Shown here: in pieces, positions 43,125-52,581 of the stretch
Layout of the letters: every line of letters starts with the position of its first letter
Position numbering within the stretch: the stretch's first letter is position 1
NCBI GenBank assembly: GCA_036758285.1
Contig: DAIOWV010000011.1
Location: 1 to 64,000 of the forward strand
Direction: 5' to 3'
DNA: 64,000 nt
Source: Taishania sp036758285
GTDB taxonomy: Bacteria; Bacteroidota; Bacteroidia; Flavobacteriales_D; Crocinitomicaceae
Notes under the pieces: model-generated
The model's input: the letters and a program-made list of their open reading frames with translations, nothing else
What the model was told of the DNA's origin: nothing
Database searches by the model: none
Position numbers and translations under genes: made by a program

Positions 43125-43221
43125 GAGAAAAAATAATTTTTTTTAAGTTTTTTTATTACTTGGCAAGCAAATCAAAACACATTAAGACTTAACATCCAAT
43201 AAAACAATGATTTAAATGAAA

Positions 43222-44184
43222 TTAGTTTTTTATCAATTCAAAAAGCTCATTTAAATTTGGAGAGATTATTATTTCAATTCTCCTGTTTTTCGCTTTATCA
43301 TTTGGATCAACAGGGATGAACTCTGATCTACCGCCAGCCATTAGTTGTTTAGGATTCATTTTAGAGTTCGCTAATAAAATTTCGATTACTGAAGTAGATC
43401 TTAAAACTGATAATTCCCAGTTGTTCTTTGGATGTGAAGCGCTAGTTAATTTATCAGTATCAGTATGGCCTTCTACAATTATCTCGAGATCTTTTTCATT
43501 TTCTAAAACTTTAGATAATTCAATCAACGCTTTTTTACCTTCTTCTTCGACTTTAGTACTACCAGATGCAAATAAAAGTTTTGCTTCCAAACTAACATAA
43601 ATCTTTCCATTTTTCTCTTTTACTGTCAATCCTTTGTTTTCGAATCCTTTTAAAGCATTCGCAACTTTTTGTTTCAAGACTTTAGCAGCTTGTTCTTGAC
43701 GAGCAATCATTTCTTCTAGTTCATTAACTCTTTTTTCTCTTTCTACTAAAAGCTGTTGCTTATTTTTAAGTTCATTTTCTAAACTGGTTAACTCGTCTTG
43801 TTTTCTTTGCAATTCCAAACTTTTAGCGTCTAAATCTGCTTGTAAGGTTGCTGTTTTTCTTTCGCCTGACGAACGATATTTATCAAATTCTGTTTCAAGT
43901 GTGCCAAGATGAGAAGCCATTTTATCATAACGACTTTGTAGTTCTCTATAATTATTTCCTAAAAGTGTTGTGTCATTTTTAAGTTTATCAACTTCTTTCG
44001 TCAAAATATCTTTTCTTGTTTGCAAATCAGCAACCATTCCTTCGCTTGTAATGGTTCTGCTTTTGTACGACTCTAGTTCTTCACTACATTTTTTTTCACG
44101 CTCTAGTAATTCATTGTATTTTTTAGAAGGTACACATGAATAAAAGATAACAGAGATCATTAAAAATAAAACAGTATTTCTCAT
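43222..44184 (-). CDS. OmpA-family lipoprotein with coiled coil
   Basis: A 320-residue envelope protein: signal peptide with lipobox FYSC (Cys at 17), a long coiled coil (about 25-175, heptads of Leu and charged residues), and a C-terminal OmpA-like peptidoglycan-binding domain (about 190-310). The last contains EGHTDTDKL and NWELSVLRSTSVIEILL and ends in KAKNRRIEIIISPN, the two blocks that bind diaminopimelate in this fold. It would tie the outer membrane to the cell wall. It lies alone between the tRNA operon and rodA; I see no clear promoter. Confidence 0.88.
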   Translation of the reverse strand: MRNTVLFLMISVIFYSCVPSKKYNELLEREKKCSEELESYKSRTITSEGMVADLQTRKDILTKEVDKLKNDTTLLGNNYRELQSRYDKMASHLGTLETEFDKYRSSGERKTATLQADLDAKSLELQRKQDELTSLENELKNKQQLLVEREKRVNELEEMIARQEQAAKVLKQKVANALKGFENKGLTVKEKNGKIYVSLEAKLLFASGSTKVEEEGKKALIELSKVLENEKDLEIIVEGHTDTDKLTSASHPKNNWELSVLRSTSVIEILLANSKMNPKQLMAGGRSEFIPVDPNDKAKNRRIEIIISPNLNELFELIKN

Positions 44185-44346
44185 GGAGCAAATGTTTAAC
44201 GAATTAATATAATTAATAGTTTAAAAGATTAATTGTAAAAAACCATCTTAAAAAACTTTCTAAAATTCGTTAGTATTTAGCTTAAATAAAACCTAAATAG
44301 AATAACTTGTTAACAATTAAATATTAATTACATGTATTTCAACATG

Positions 44347-45753
44347 CTAAAACAAAGTATCTCGTCTTTGACTATCTAATTTTAACAGGATGAAAAACAT
44401 CGCAGAGAACGACATCATAGAGGATCCTCCATAACTAAAAAAAGGAAGAGGAATACCAATTACAGGAACAAATCCTATATTCATTCCAATATTAATGGCA
44501 AAATGATAAAATAATATCATTCCAACAGAATAGGCATACACTCGATTGTAAACAGTTCGTTGTCGTTCGGCAATATGCAATATTCTTAATAATAAAAAAA
44601 GATAAAGCCCCATTAAAACAGATGTGCCTAAAAAACCCCATTCTTCTGCAAATGGACAAAAAATAAAATCTGTTTCACTCTCAGGAACATGATTTGATTC
44701 AACAGAGGAAAGTGTAGCCTTTCTATAACCCTTTCCAAGCAATCCTCCAGAACCAACAGCTGTCATAGCTCTGTTCCTATTGTAATCTTCACCATCACGT
44801 TGATCTTCTTCATTTAATCCGAGGAGTAATTCAATTCTACTTTTTTGATGAGACTTCAAAGAAGAAAAAACTGTCGAAATTGAGGCTGATAAAAGTGAAA
44901 ACACTCCAAACATTAAAACTGCTACTAAAAGTAATTTCCTTCCACTTCTATTCCCTACAATTCTTCTTCCAATAACATAAAAAAGTAAAGAAAGAATAAA
45001 ATAAAATGCGATAATAGCATATAGAGCCGGGATTTCGTAAAGCCCTAAAAATGCCATATCAAAGGTTGACTTACTCAACAGTAATGTTAGAACAGATAAA
45101 ATTATTAATACAAATAGCAAAGGAATGAAATGTGTTCCAAGCCATGTTTTTTTAAACTTAACACCTGGTATGGAATTGACCAATGACAAGACAATTGGAT
45201 CAAATGTTATTCCTTCACGATACAAGACAAAAAAGAATGCTGTATATACAACAAAGGTTCCAGCATCTGGCTGAAGAATAATCAGAATCATTGGAATTGC
45301 TATAATAGCAAGGCAAACCAATACATTCGTAATACTTTGTTGTTTAATATTAATCTGATTAATATAACTTGCTAGTAATAAAGCCGTTCCTATTTTTGCA
45401 AATTCGGCAGGTTGAATACCAAACGAACCAACACCTAGCCAAGCTCTGGCACCATTTATTGGTGGTGTAAAAAGTACGACAATTAAAAGTAATAATGTTC
45501 CTATGTAAATTGGTATTGCAAATTTTCGATAAATTTCAGAATCAATTAAAAACACGACAAGACCTAAAAACAATCCAATTCCAATCCACATTATTTGGCG
45601 GCCATACAGCATGGAAAAATCTATAATACTTGGATGGTCTTTGTCATAGGCAGTAGAATATACTGTCATTAATCCCATAAATAGAATAGAGAAAAAAGCT
45701 AATAAAATTGGCCAATCGATATTACTAGTAAGTTTTTCGTCTTTTCTCATCAC
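44347..45753 (-). CDS. rodA: rod-shape-determining SEDS protein RodA
   Basis: A 468-residue SEDS glycosyltransferase that polymerises lipid II together with its partner PBP2. About ten hydrophobic segments are visible, along with NGARAWLGVGSFGIQPAEFAK, QPDAGTFVVYTAF and the C-terminal IGIPLPFFSYGGSSM, the signatures of RodA/FtsW. It is longer than the E. coli protein owing to a middle insertion (residues about 200-320) common in the phylum. Overlaps mrdA by 4 nt (ATGA) and follows it in the mreC-mreD-mrdA-rodA operon. Confidence 0.92.
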   Translation of the reverse strand: MMRKDEKLTSNIDWPILLAFFSILFMGLMTVYSTAYDKDHPSIIDFSMLYGRQIMWIGIGLFLGLVVFLIDSEIYRKFAIPIYIGTLLLLIVVLFTPPINGARAWLGVGSFGIQPAEFAKIGTALLLASYINQINIKQQSITNVLVCLAIIAIPMILIILQPDAGTFVVYTAFFFVLYREGITFDPIVLSLVNSIPGVKFKKTWLGTHFIPLLFVLIILSVLTLLLSKSTFDMAFLGLYEIPALYAIIAFYFILSLLFYVIGRRIVGNRSGRKLLLVAVLMFGVFSLLSASISTVFSSLKSHQKSRIELLLGLNEEDQRDGEDYNRNRAMTAVGSGGLLGKGYRKATLSSVESNHVPESETDFIFCPFAEEWGFLGTSVLMGLYLFLLLRILHIAERQRTVYNRVYAYSVGMILFYHFAINIGMNIGFVPVIGIPLPFFSYGGSSMMSFSAMFFILLKLDSQRRDTLF

Positions 45754-47633
45754 TTAATCTTATCAAGAACTGCTTCTAATACTCTTTTTTCTTTTTCGGT
45801 ATCTTTGACCTCACCATTAATAAACTTTTCCATCATGAGACTTGCAATAGGAGCTGCCCAGGTTCCACCAAAACCTGCATTTTCAACAAACACGGCTATT
45901 GCAATTTTAGGATTATCCATTGGTGCAAAAGCGATAAAAACAGAATGGTCTTCACCGTGGGGGTTCTGAGCTGTTCCAGTCTTTCCACATACTGTTATTC
46001 CTTCAATTTTCGCTCTACGTGCCGTACCACCAGCTTCATTAACAGCCATTCTCATTCCTTCGACAACTGGTCTATAATATTTTGAATCTACTTTTGTATA
46101 ATGTTTTACTTTAAATTGCTCTAACGGTCCATTGTCACCAATTGATTTGACTATATGTGGAGTAATGTACCAGCCTCTATTCGCCATAATAGCTGCTAAA
46201 TTACCCATTTGTAATGGTGTAAGTTTTACTTCTCCTTGACCAATAGAGTTAGAACGAATAGTGGAAAAGGCCCATTGATGGCGACCATAAGGTCTCCTTT
46301 TCGAAGGAAATAAATTATTGTAATAATTTGGATCTGGAATTAATCCAGGGCGAATAGCTGCAATGTCTGAATCCAATTTTTCACCCAAACCAAAACTATG
46401 TAAATAATCTGCCCATTTGGTTAAACCAATTTCTGCATCTACAAATGCATTTTTACTTTTTCCTTGTTGAAGAATTTTTCTTGTAACATAATAAAAATAG
46501 GGATTACAAGACATCTGAATTCCTTTTGCTACACTTGTTGCTGTTGGGTGTGAATGGCAACCAACCATACTTTGTGTACATGGGAAAGATGCGTTTTCAT
46601 CAATAACACCTTCCTGCATACCTATTAAAGCCTGAGTTAATTTAAAGATTGAACCAGGTGGGTACTCTGCTTGTAAAGGCCGAGGAAAAAGAGGCTTTTT
46701 AGGATCATTAACTAAAATTGGATAATTTTTTGCGATGTTTGATTTACCAACAAATAAATTAGGATCGTAAGAAGGAGCCGAAACCATTGCTAAAATTTCC
46801 CCAGAAGATGGTTCAATAGCAACAATACATCCCATTTTGTTTTTCATTAATTGTTCGCCATATACTTGTAAATCAATATCCATTCCAAGTGTTAATGGAT
46901 CAGCTTGAATTGCAGTCGTGTCATATTTACCACCTGCATATGATTCAATTACATTATTTAAAGCAGATGTTACAATATAATGCACACCTTTTCTTCCTCG
47001 TAATTCTCGTTCGTAATATTTTTCAACACCCGCTTTACCGATGTTATCCCCTGAACGATAAAAACGATCCTTCTCGATTTCGGATTGATTTGTTTCAGCT
47101 AAATAGCCTAAAATATTAGCGCCACCTGAAAAAGGATAATCTCGCATACTGGTTACTTCTTCATAGAACCCAGGAAAACGATCTAAATGAGGTGCTATAT
47201 GAGCGATTTCTTCAGCTGTCAGTTCTTTTAAAAACACATATGGTCTTTCTCTTCGATATCTGGGAACGTCTCTAATACCTGTTTTAGGATTTTTATCGTA
47301 TCCTTCTCTTACTTTAATCTCTTCAAATCGTTGTTTAACTTGGTCAACAGTCATTCCAACAAGCTTCCCAAATTCTAATGTATCTAAATCAACAATTTCT
47401 TTTTCAATGAATTTTAAGTTGTAATATGCTTTATTCGATACGACTTTTTTACCATTCCTATCAAACATTGCTGCTCTAGGAGGTGTAATAAGTCTTCTTT
47501 TTTCAGCAATTTCTTGAGCTCTTAATTTCCATTGTTCATCAACAACTTGCATTTGAAAAAGACGCAAGATGTAAACAATTCCAATAATGGAAATGAAAAT
47601 TGTAATGACATATTTTCGATTGTCGAAATTCAT
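45750..47633 (-). CDS. mrdA: penicillin-binding protein 2 (elongation transpeptidase)
   Basis: A 627-residue class B PBP. One N-terminal transmembrane helix, a PBP dimerisation domain, and a transpeptidase domain with the active-site S328-IFK in PGSIFKLTQ, an SxN-type motif near RSNSIGQG, and KTGTAQNPHGEDHS. It crosslinks the cell wall during elongation together with RodA, whose gene overlaps the 3' end by 4 nt; mreD overlaps its 5' end by 4 nt. Confidence 0.94.
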   Translation of the reverse strand: MNFDNRKYVITIFISIIGIVYILRLFQMQVVDEQWKLRAQEIAEKRRLITPPRAAMFDRNGKKVVSNKAYYNLKFIEKEIVDLDTLEFGKLVGMTVDQVKQRFEEIKVREGYDKNPKTGIRDVPRYRRERPYVFLKELTAEEIAHIAPHLDRFPGFYEEVTSMRDYPFSGGANILGYLAETNQSEIEKDRFYRSGDNIGKAGVEKYYERELRGRKGVHYIVTSALNNVIESYAGGKYDTTAIQADPLTLGMDIDLQVYGEQLMKNKMGCIVAIEPSSGEILAMVSAPSYDPNLFVGKSNIAKNYPILVNDPKKPLFPRPLQAEYPPGSIFKLTQALIGMQEGVIDENASFPCTQSMVGCHSHPTATSVAKGIQMSCNPYFYYVTRKILQQGKSKNAFVDAEIGLTKWADYLHSFGLGEKLDSDIAAIRPGLIPDPNYYNNLFPSKRRPYGRHQWAFSTIRSNSIGQGEVKLTPLQMGNLAAIMANRGWYITPHIVKSIGDNGPLEQFKVKHYTKVDSKYYRPVVEGMRMAVNEAGGTARRAKIEGITVCGKTGTAQNPHGEDHSVFIAFAPMDNPKIAIAVFVENAGFGGTWAAPIASLMMEKFINGEVKDTEKEKRVLEAVLDKIK

Positions 47634-48145
47634 TTAATTGCTCTTTTTTTGAGAAATAAAAATTGAAGTAATACAACAAGTAAATAAGAAATCGGGGCTG
47701 ATAAAACTAATTTTCTAAGTACATATACTAACTCACTAAATTTAAATACTTCCATAAAAAAGAACCAAAGATGGTGCATTAACAGAAGTGTACCAAAACA
47801 ATAGAAAAACCACAGTTGTCCCATTACATAGATTGAACCTTCTTTTGAAGGATCATATCCATCTCTTGGACTAAACAATTTAAAAATAATAGGCCTGAAT
47901 AACGCAAAAATTAACAATGCTGAGGCATGTAATCCACCTGTATTTGAAAAAATATCTATCGAAATTCCCATAATAAAAGCTAAGACCAATAATAAAACTG
48001 AATTTGTATTAAAAGGCAATAACATTATGAAAATGGGGTAAATCATAGGATGAATTCCTAATCCTACTTCAAGTTGATTAAAAACAAGTGTTTGAAGTAA
48101 AATCAAGAGTACAAATCGTAAACTATGTATTAAAAATATTTTCAT
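47630..48145 (-). CDS. mreD: rod-shape-determining protein MreD
   Basis: A 171-residue, Phe/Leu-rich inner-membrane protein with about five helices. Features like LVFNQLEVGLGIHPMIYPIFIMLLPF and GISIDIFSNTGGLHASALL resemble MreD, and its place between mreC and mrdA, with overlaps on both sides, makes the identification secure. It links MreC to the elongation machinery. Confidence 0.88.
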   Translation of the reverse strand: MKIFLIHSLRFVLLILLQTLVFNQLEVGLGIHPMIYPIFIMLLPFNTNSVLLLVLAFIMGISIDIFSNTGGLHASALLIFALFRPIIFKLFSPRDGYDPSKEGSIYVMGQLWFFYCFGTLLLMHHLWFFFMEVFKFSELVYVLRKLVLSAPISYLLVVLLQFLFLKKRAIK

Positions 48146-48981
48146 TATTTAGGATCTTCGGGTATTAAAGATTCAAGTTTTCTTTGTTCTTCAGCTAAAA
48201 TGTTTCTTACGACATAAACTCTTTGCAATCTTCTATAATCTTCAGAAAAAAGGATAGAAACATCCCAAAATGCTTCTCCTTCTACATTTTTTAATTTTTC
48301 AACTTTTCCAACAGGAATGCCTTTAGGAAACAAACCTGTACCTTCTCTTGTTATAATCTTTGTCCATTTTTTAATCTCCAAATCATTTGAAATACCAGAA
48401 ACTGAACCTCTTCTTGGATCTACTCCATCCCATTTTAAAAGTCCGTATAACCCCATTCCATCAACTATAACACTAATATTAATGTCTTTGGTTAAAACAG
48501 ATTTAATAATAGAATGATATTCACTACATCTATGAACTACACCTACTACACCGTTATCAGAAATTACACCAAGACCTTTTTCAATACCATGAACTGTACC
48601 TGCATTAATAGTGAAATAATTATTTCTTTTTTCAACTGTTGAATTAATCACTTCAGCTGGTATGTAATCATATTTTTGTTTGTAAAGTGTGTCGTTAATA
48701 TTAAAAATACGTTTGCCTTCGTGAATAAAACTTTGTGGTAACTGTGACATTAACTCAGCATTGTTTTTTTGAAGTACATCGTTAGTATGGCTTAAATTCA
48801 ATTGTTTTGTCAAGGAATATCTAACCTCCCAAATTTTTGAATTCATCGCAGAAGCAGTTGTTAAGTACTGAGAACGAGGATAGAAGAAAAAAGAAAAATA
48901 CAAAGAAAGTGCAATCGATTGCAGAATAGCAAATACCAAAAAGATTTGAAATCGTCTTAAAAAAGCAATGAGATTACGCAT
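48145..48981 (-). CDS. mreC: rod-shape-determining protein MreC
   Basis: A 278-residue protein: one N-terminal membrane helix (10-30), a short coiled coil, then the double beta-barrel MreC domain (AGTVHGIEKGLGVISDNGVVGVVHR, then VDGMGLYGLLKWDGVDPRRG and the block GTGLFPKGIPVGKVEKL). Start MRNLIAFLRRFQIFLVF matches the family. A TATCTTTG box ends only 6 nt before this ATG, so the message may be leaderless. mreB, usually just upstream, is absent; an alkyltransferase-like gene lies there instead. Confidence 0.92.
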   Translation of the reverse strand: MRNLIAFLRRFQIFLVFAILQSIALSLYFSFFFYPRSQYLTTASAMNSKIWEVRYSLTKQLNLSHTNDVLQKNNAELMSQLPQSFIHEGKRIFNINDTLYKQKYDYIPAEVINSTVEKRNNYFTINAGTVHGIEKGLGVISDNGVVGVVHRCSEYHSIIKSVLTKDINISVIVDGMGLYGLLKWDGVDPRRGSVSGISNDLEIKKWTKIITREGTGLFPKGIPVGKVEKLKNVEGEAFWDVSILFSEDYRRLQRVYVVRNILAEEQRKLESLIPEDPK

Positions 48982-48987
48982 AATTTA

Positions 48988-48995
48988 CAAAGATA
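48988..48995 (-). promoter_or_regulatory. -7 element at the mreC start (leaderless?)
   Basis: Minus-strand TATCTTTG (48995-48988), a full TAnnTTTG match, ends 6 nt before the mreC ATG. No clear TTG at -33. With normal spacing transcription would begin at or next to the start codon. Confidence 0.5.
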
Positions 48996-49071
48996 ATAAA
49001 GCATAGACATTTAAATGAAATTTTGAAAATACTTTTAAATTTTATTCAAAAAAGTATCGATTATGAGAAAT

Positions 49072-49416
49072 TTATAGACCTATTTCAGTTAAAGGATCCC
49101 AATAAACATCAGAAAAATTCAAAATTTTATCATCTTTAATAATTAAGCCTTCTTTCTCAAGAGATTTTTGCATTTCGTCAATTTCAGAAAAATGAAACTT
49201 CCCTGTCAATACACCATTTCGATTCACAACACGATGTGCTGGTATATCTTTCTGCCCGTGGCAAGCATTCATAGCCCAGCCTACCATTCGTGATGAAGAG
49301 GCTGTTCCTAATGCTTTTGCAATCGCTCCATACGAAGTAACTCGACCTGTTGGAATAAGACGAACGATATCATACACCTTTTCATAAAAATCGGTGTATT
49401 TTTCATTTAATTTCAA
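49072..49416 (-). CDS. alkyltransferase-like protein (O6-alkylguanine-binding, no active Cys)
   Basis: A 114-residue protein made only of the DNA-binding domain of O6-alkylguanine-DNA alkyltransferases. It has GRVTSYGAIAKALG (24-37), the Arg-finger region SSSRMVGWAMNAC and the active-site position reads IPAHRVVN (59-65) instead of PCHRV, with Ala60 for the alkyl-accepting Cys. Such ATL proteins bind O6-alkylguanine and hand it to nucleotide excision repair. With the uvrA lesion elsewhere in this window, that link would be worth checking. It lies 6 nt past glmS and is probably co-transcribed with it. Confidence 0.85.
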   Translation of the reverse strand: MKLNEKYTDFYEKVYDIVRLIPTGRVTSYGAIAKALGTASSSRMVGWAMNACHGQKDIPAHRVVNRNGVLTGKFHFSEIDEMQKSLEKEGLIIKDDKILNFSDVYWDPLTEIGL

Positions 49417-49422
49417 GATTAT

Positions 49423-51276
49423 CTATTCTACTGTTACTGACTTCGCAAGATTTCTAGGCTGATCAACATTACAACCTCTCATTATCGCAATATAATATGA
49501 CAATAGTTGTAAAGGAATCGTTGCTAAAAGTGGAACTAAATGTTCATTTGAAGCAGGGATTTCAATCACTTGATCTGCAATTGCTTTCACCTGTACATCT
49601 CCTTCTGTAACAATTGCTACAACTTTTCCTTTTCTAGCTTTAACTTCTTGAATATTGGAAACAACTTTTTCATAAGAATGACCTTGAGTTGCAATTACAA
49701 AAACAGGCATTTCCTCATCAATCAATGCGATTGGACCATGTTTCATCTCTGCTGCTGGATATCCTTCTGCGTGGATGTAAGAAATTTCTTTTAATTTAAG
49801 TGCTCCTTCTAATGCAACAGGAAAACAATTTCCTCTACCTAGATAAAGTGCATTTGATGCATTACTATAAATAGACGCTATTTCTTGAATCAATTTATCT
49901 GAAGAATCTAACAAACGTTGTACTTTATCCGGAATTGCTTCTAATTCTGCTAATAATGTTCGATAGTGAGATTCACTAATTGTTCCTTTTTTATGAGCTA
50001 ATCTTAACGCCAACAAAGTAAGAACTGTTACTTGAGCAGTAAAAGCTTTCGTAGAAGCTACACCAATTTCTGGTCCTGCATGCGTGTATGATCCTGCATC
50101 AGTAATTCTTGAAATTGAAGAACCAACAACATTACAGATTCCTAAAATGGTAGCACCTTTTGATTTTGCTAATTCAAGTGCTGCTAATGTATCTGCTGTT
50201 TCTCCAGATTGTGATACTGCAATTACAATATCATTTTCATTAATAATCGGATTTCTATACCTAAACTCACTAGCATATTCAACTTCAACGTTGATTCTAG
50301 CCAAATCTTCGATTAAATATTCTCCAACTGTACAAGCATGCCAAGAAGTACCACAAGCAACCATAATTAATCGAGGTGCTGCAATCAGTTTATTTTCATA
50401 ATCTTTAATTCCTCCAAGAGAAACCCAACCTTCAGTAACATTTAATCTACCTCTGAAACAATCACGAATTGATCGAGGTTGCTCATGAATCTCTTTCAAC
50501 ATAAAGTGCTCATATCCACCTTTCTCCAAGGCTTCTAATTGAAGTTCTAATTGTTGAATGTAAGGTATTTTTTCTTCGCTACTATCAATGTTATAAACTT
50601 TTAATCCTTCATTTCGATCAATAATTGCAATATCTTTATCATTAAGATAAACAACATCTTTCGTGTATTCAACGATTGGTGTAGCATCAGATGCTAAATA
50701 AAAATCATCATCAGATCCAATTCCAACAACTAAAGGGCTACTTTTTCTAGCAGCTACCAATTGATTTGGATTGTCTTTAGAAAGTACAACAATAGCATAT
50801 GCTCCAACAACTTGTCCTAATGCCAATCTTACAGATTCAGCTAAAGAAACATCTGTCTTCTTTTTAATATCATCGATTAAATGAACCAATACTTCTGTAT
50901 CTGTTTCACTATTAAAAACATATCCTGCTTTAACAAGTCCTTGCTTTAAAACATCATAATTCTCAATAATTCCATTATGAATTAAAGCGATAGAACCATC
51001 TCCTGAAAAATGTGGGTGTGCATTTACATCATTTGGTTCACCATGAGTAGCCCAACGAGTGTGACCAATACCAATTGTTCCTGTAATATCTTTATCTGCA
51101 GAAAACTCTTCTAAATTAGCCACCTTACCTTTTCTCTTATAGATATTAAGATCATTGTTAGCATTTAAAAGTGCAATCCCAGCACTATCATAACCACGAT
51201 ATTCTAGACGTTTAAGTCCATTAACAACAACTGGGTACGCCTGTTTTTTTCCAATATAAGCAACAATTCCACACAT
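49423..51276 (-). CDS. glmS: glutamine-fructose-6-phosphate aminotransferase (isomerizing)
   Basis: A 617-residue GlmS, which makes glucosamine 6-phosphate from fructose 6-phosphate and glutamine, the first step to UDP-GlcNAc. N-terminal Cys (after Met; MCGIVAYIG) is the amidotransferase nucleophile; GTIGIGHTRWATHG and ETDTEVLVHL follow. The C-terminal half has two SIS domains with SQSGETADTLAALE and ends in the typical LAKSVTVE. It overlaps no gene but lies 2 nt after the DUF4270 stop. I see no glmS ribozyme upstream. Confidence 0.96.
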   Translation of the reverse strand: MCGIVAYIGKKQAYPVVVNGLKRLEYRGYDSAGIALLNANNDLNIYKRKGKVANLEEFSADKDITGTIGIGHTRWATHGEPNDVNAHPHFSGDGSIALIHNGIIENYDVLKQGLVKAGYVFNSETDTEVLVHLIDDIKKKTDVSLAESVRLALGQVVGAYAIVVLSKDNPNQLVAARKSSPLVVGIGSDDDFYLASDATPIVEYTKDVVYLNDKDIAIIDRNEGLKVYNIDSSEEKIPYIQQLELQLEALEKGGYEHFMLKEIHEQPRSIRDCFRGRLNVTEGWVSLGGIKDYENKLIAAPRLIMVACGTSWHACTVGEYLIEDLARINVEVEYASEFRYRNPIINENDIVIAVSQSGETADTLAALELAKSKGATILGICNVVGSSISRITDAGSYTHAGPEIGVASTKAFTAQVTVLTLLALRLAHKKGTISESHYRTLLAELEAIPDKVQRLLDSSDKLIQEIASIYSNASNALYLGRGNCFPVALEGALKLKEISYIHAEGYPAAEMKHGPIALIDEEMPVFVIATQGHSYEKVVSNIQEVKARKGKVVAIVTEGDVQVKAIADQVIEIPASNEHLVPLLATIPLQLLSYYIAIMRGCNVDQPRNLAKSVTVE

Positions 51277-51278
51277 AA

Positions 51279-52577
51279 TTAAAATTCAGTATAAGTTATT
51301 ATTAATCTCGGTTTTACTTTTTTGTCCGATAAAGGTCCGTTAAATACAACCCTATCAAGAGAAGATATAAAATTACCTGGTGACACTTTAAACACTGGAT
51401 CATCTTGTACACCAACCACATAATCCTGTACAAAACCTTTTAAATTCACTGTATATCCTTTAATATAAGGATCATAATTTGCAAATAAATCTACCGAATT
51501 GTTTGACAAGATAATTGTAGGTGCGTAGGTGAACTTTGATCCGCTTAAAAATTGTATTGGCAACTGTAAAACAGCTGAATGAATAACAATATTTTTAGGT
51601 AATTGATTTAAAGTTGGAAATTCAACAACTCCACTATATAAACCAGATTGTGCATAAAATTCTGTTTGTCCTAAATTAGCATCGGCCAGAACAGAAGCAA
51701 TTCTTTTACCTGAATTATTGATTTTATATCTATTATAATCAATACAATCATTATTAAAGATAAGACTAAAAGGAGGTCGGCTTTCACCAGCTTCTTTGTA
51801 ATAGATAATAATTCGTGAATCTTGATCCAATAAATTAAAATAGCCTACCATTCCACTTCCCACAGCTGGAGCAACTCCATTCGTTTTAACATATAATCCT
51901 TTTAAATAATTTGAAGAAAATAAATTGTTATTCCCAAACTCAGCAGGAAAATTTGTTGCATCTTGAATAATTTGTAATGCTTTAGCTGGTTTTAATGGAA
52001 TTCTTAATTGAGTTGCAACAGTATCAGAGCCAATAACAGTAATTCCATTTGGATTTATATCCAAATAGCCTGATCCATTAACCCAATTTTCTGTTTTAGT
52101 TTGTAAATCTTTACTTGTATAGTAACTTGAATCCGCATACATTCGCTCATCAAGTTCATAAACTTCCAACGTTTGTTTTCCATTGTAACCGTAACTACCA
52201 GCATATTCCATTGCCAAAACAAACGAGTCAATTGTAATATTTGCAATATTTCCAAAATTAGGATTTAGTCCAGCTAAACGAACTTGTGTGTAAAAACCTA
52301 AATCAACGATACCAAATTCTGGATCATTAATAATCCCTAGCAACCCATACCTTGGATTTGAAGCTTTAATTGAGTCATTGATTGTGGTATACGTTTTTAT
52401 TGAAAACGTATCAATTCCGCCCGAACTAAGCAAACTACCTTGATCGTACGCTTTACCACCTAGTAAATTGTCTTTTTTCTTGCAACTACTAACTGTGAAA
52501 GTTATTGTTGCCAAAAACAAAAAAGCAGCGAAAAGGACACTACCTTTTCGCCACCTAGAAAAAATGTTTTTAAACAT
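51279..52577 (-). CDS. DUF4270 lipoprotein
   Basis: A 432-residue lipoprotein of the DUF4270 family. I start it at the ATG at 52577 (MFKNIFSRWRKGSVLFAAFLF), 4 nt past the stop of the upstream GT5-like gene, rather than at 52601, which would overlap it. A lipobox VSSC with KKKD after it points to an outer-membrane lipoprotein. The body is beta-rich with a repeated jelly-roll-like pattern (SFVLAMEYAGSYGYNGKQTLEVYEL). DUF4270 proteins are common in Bacteroidota; function unknown. It sits between a GT5-like protein and glmS. Confidence 0.8.
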   Translation of the reverse strand: MFKNIFSRWRKGSVLFAAFLFLATITFTVSSCKKKDNLLGGKAYDQGSLLSSGGIDTFSIKTYTTINDSIKASNPRYGLLGIINDPEFGIVDLGFYTQVRLAGLNPNFGNIANITIDSFVLAMEYAGSYGYNGKQTLEVYELDERMYADSSYYTSKDLQTKTENWVNGSGYLDINPNGITVIGSDTVATQLRIPLKPAKALQIIQDATNFPAEFGNNNLFSSNYLKGLYVKTNGVAPAVGSGMVGYFNLLDQDSRIIIYYKEAGESRPPFSLIFNNDCIDYNRYKINNSGKRIASVLADANLGQTEFYAQSGLYSGVVEFPTLNQLPKNIVIHSAVLQLPIQFLSGSKFTYAPTIILSNNSVDLFANYDPYIKGYTVNLKGFVQDYVVGVQDDPVFKVSPGNFISSLDRVVFNGPLSDKKVKPRLIITYTEF

Positions 52578-52581
52578 AAAA

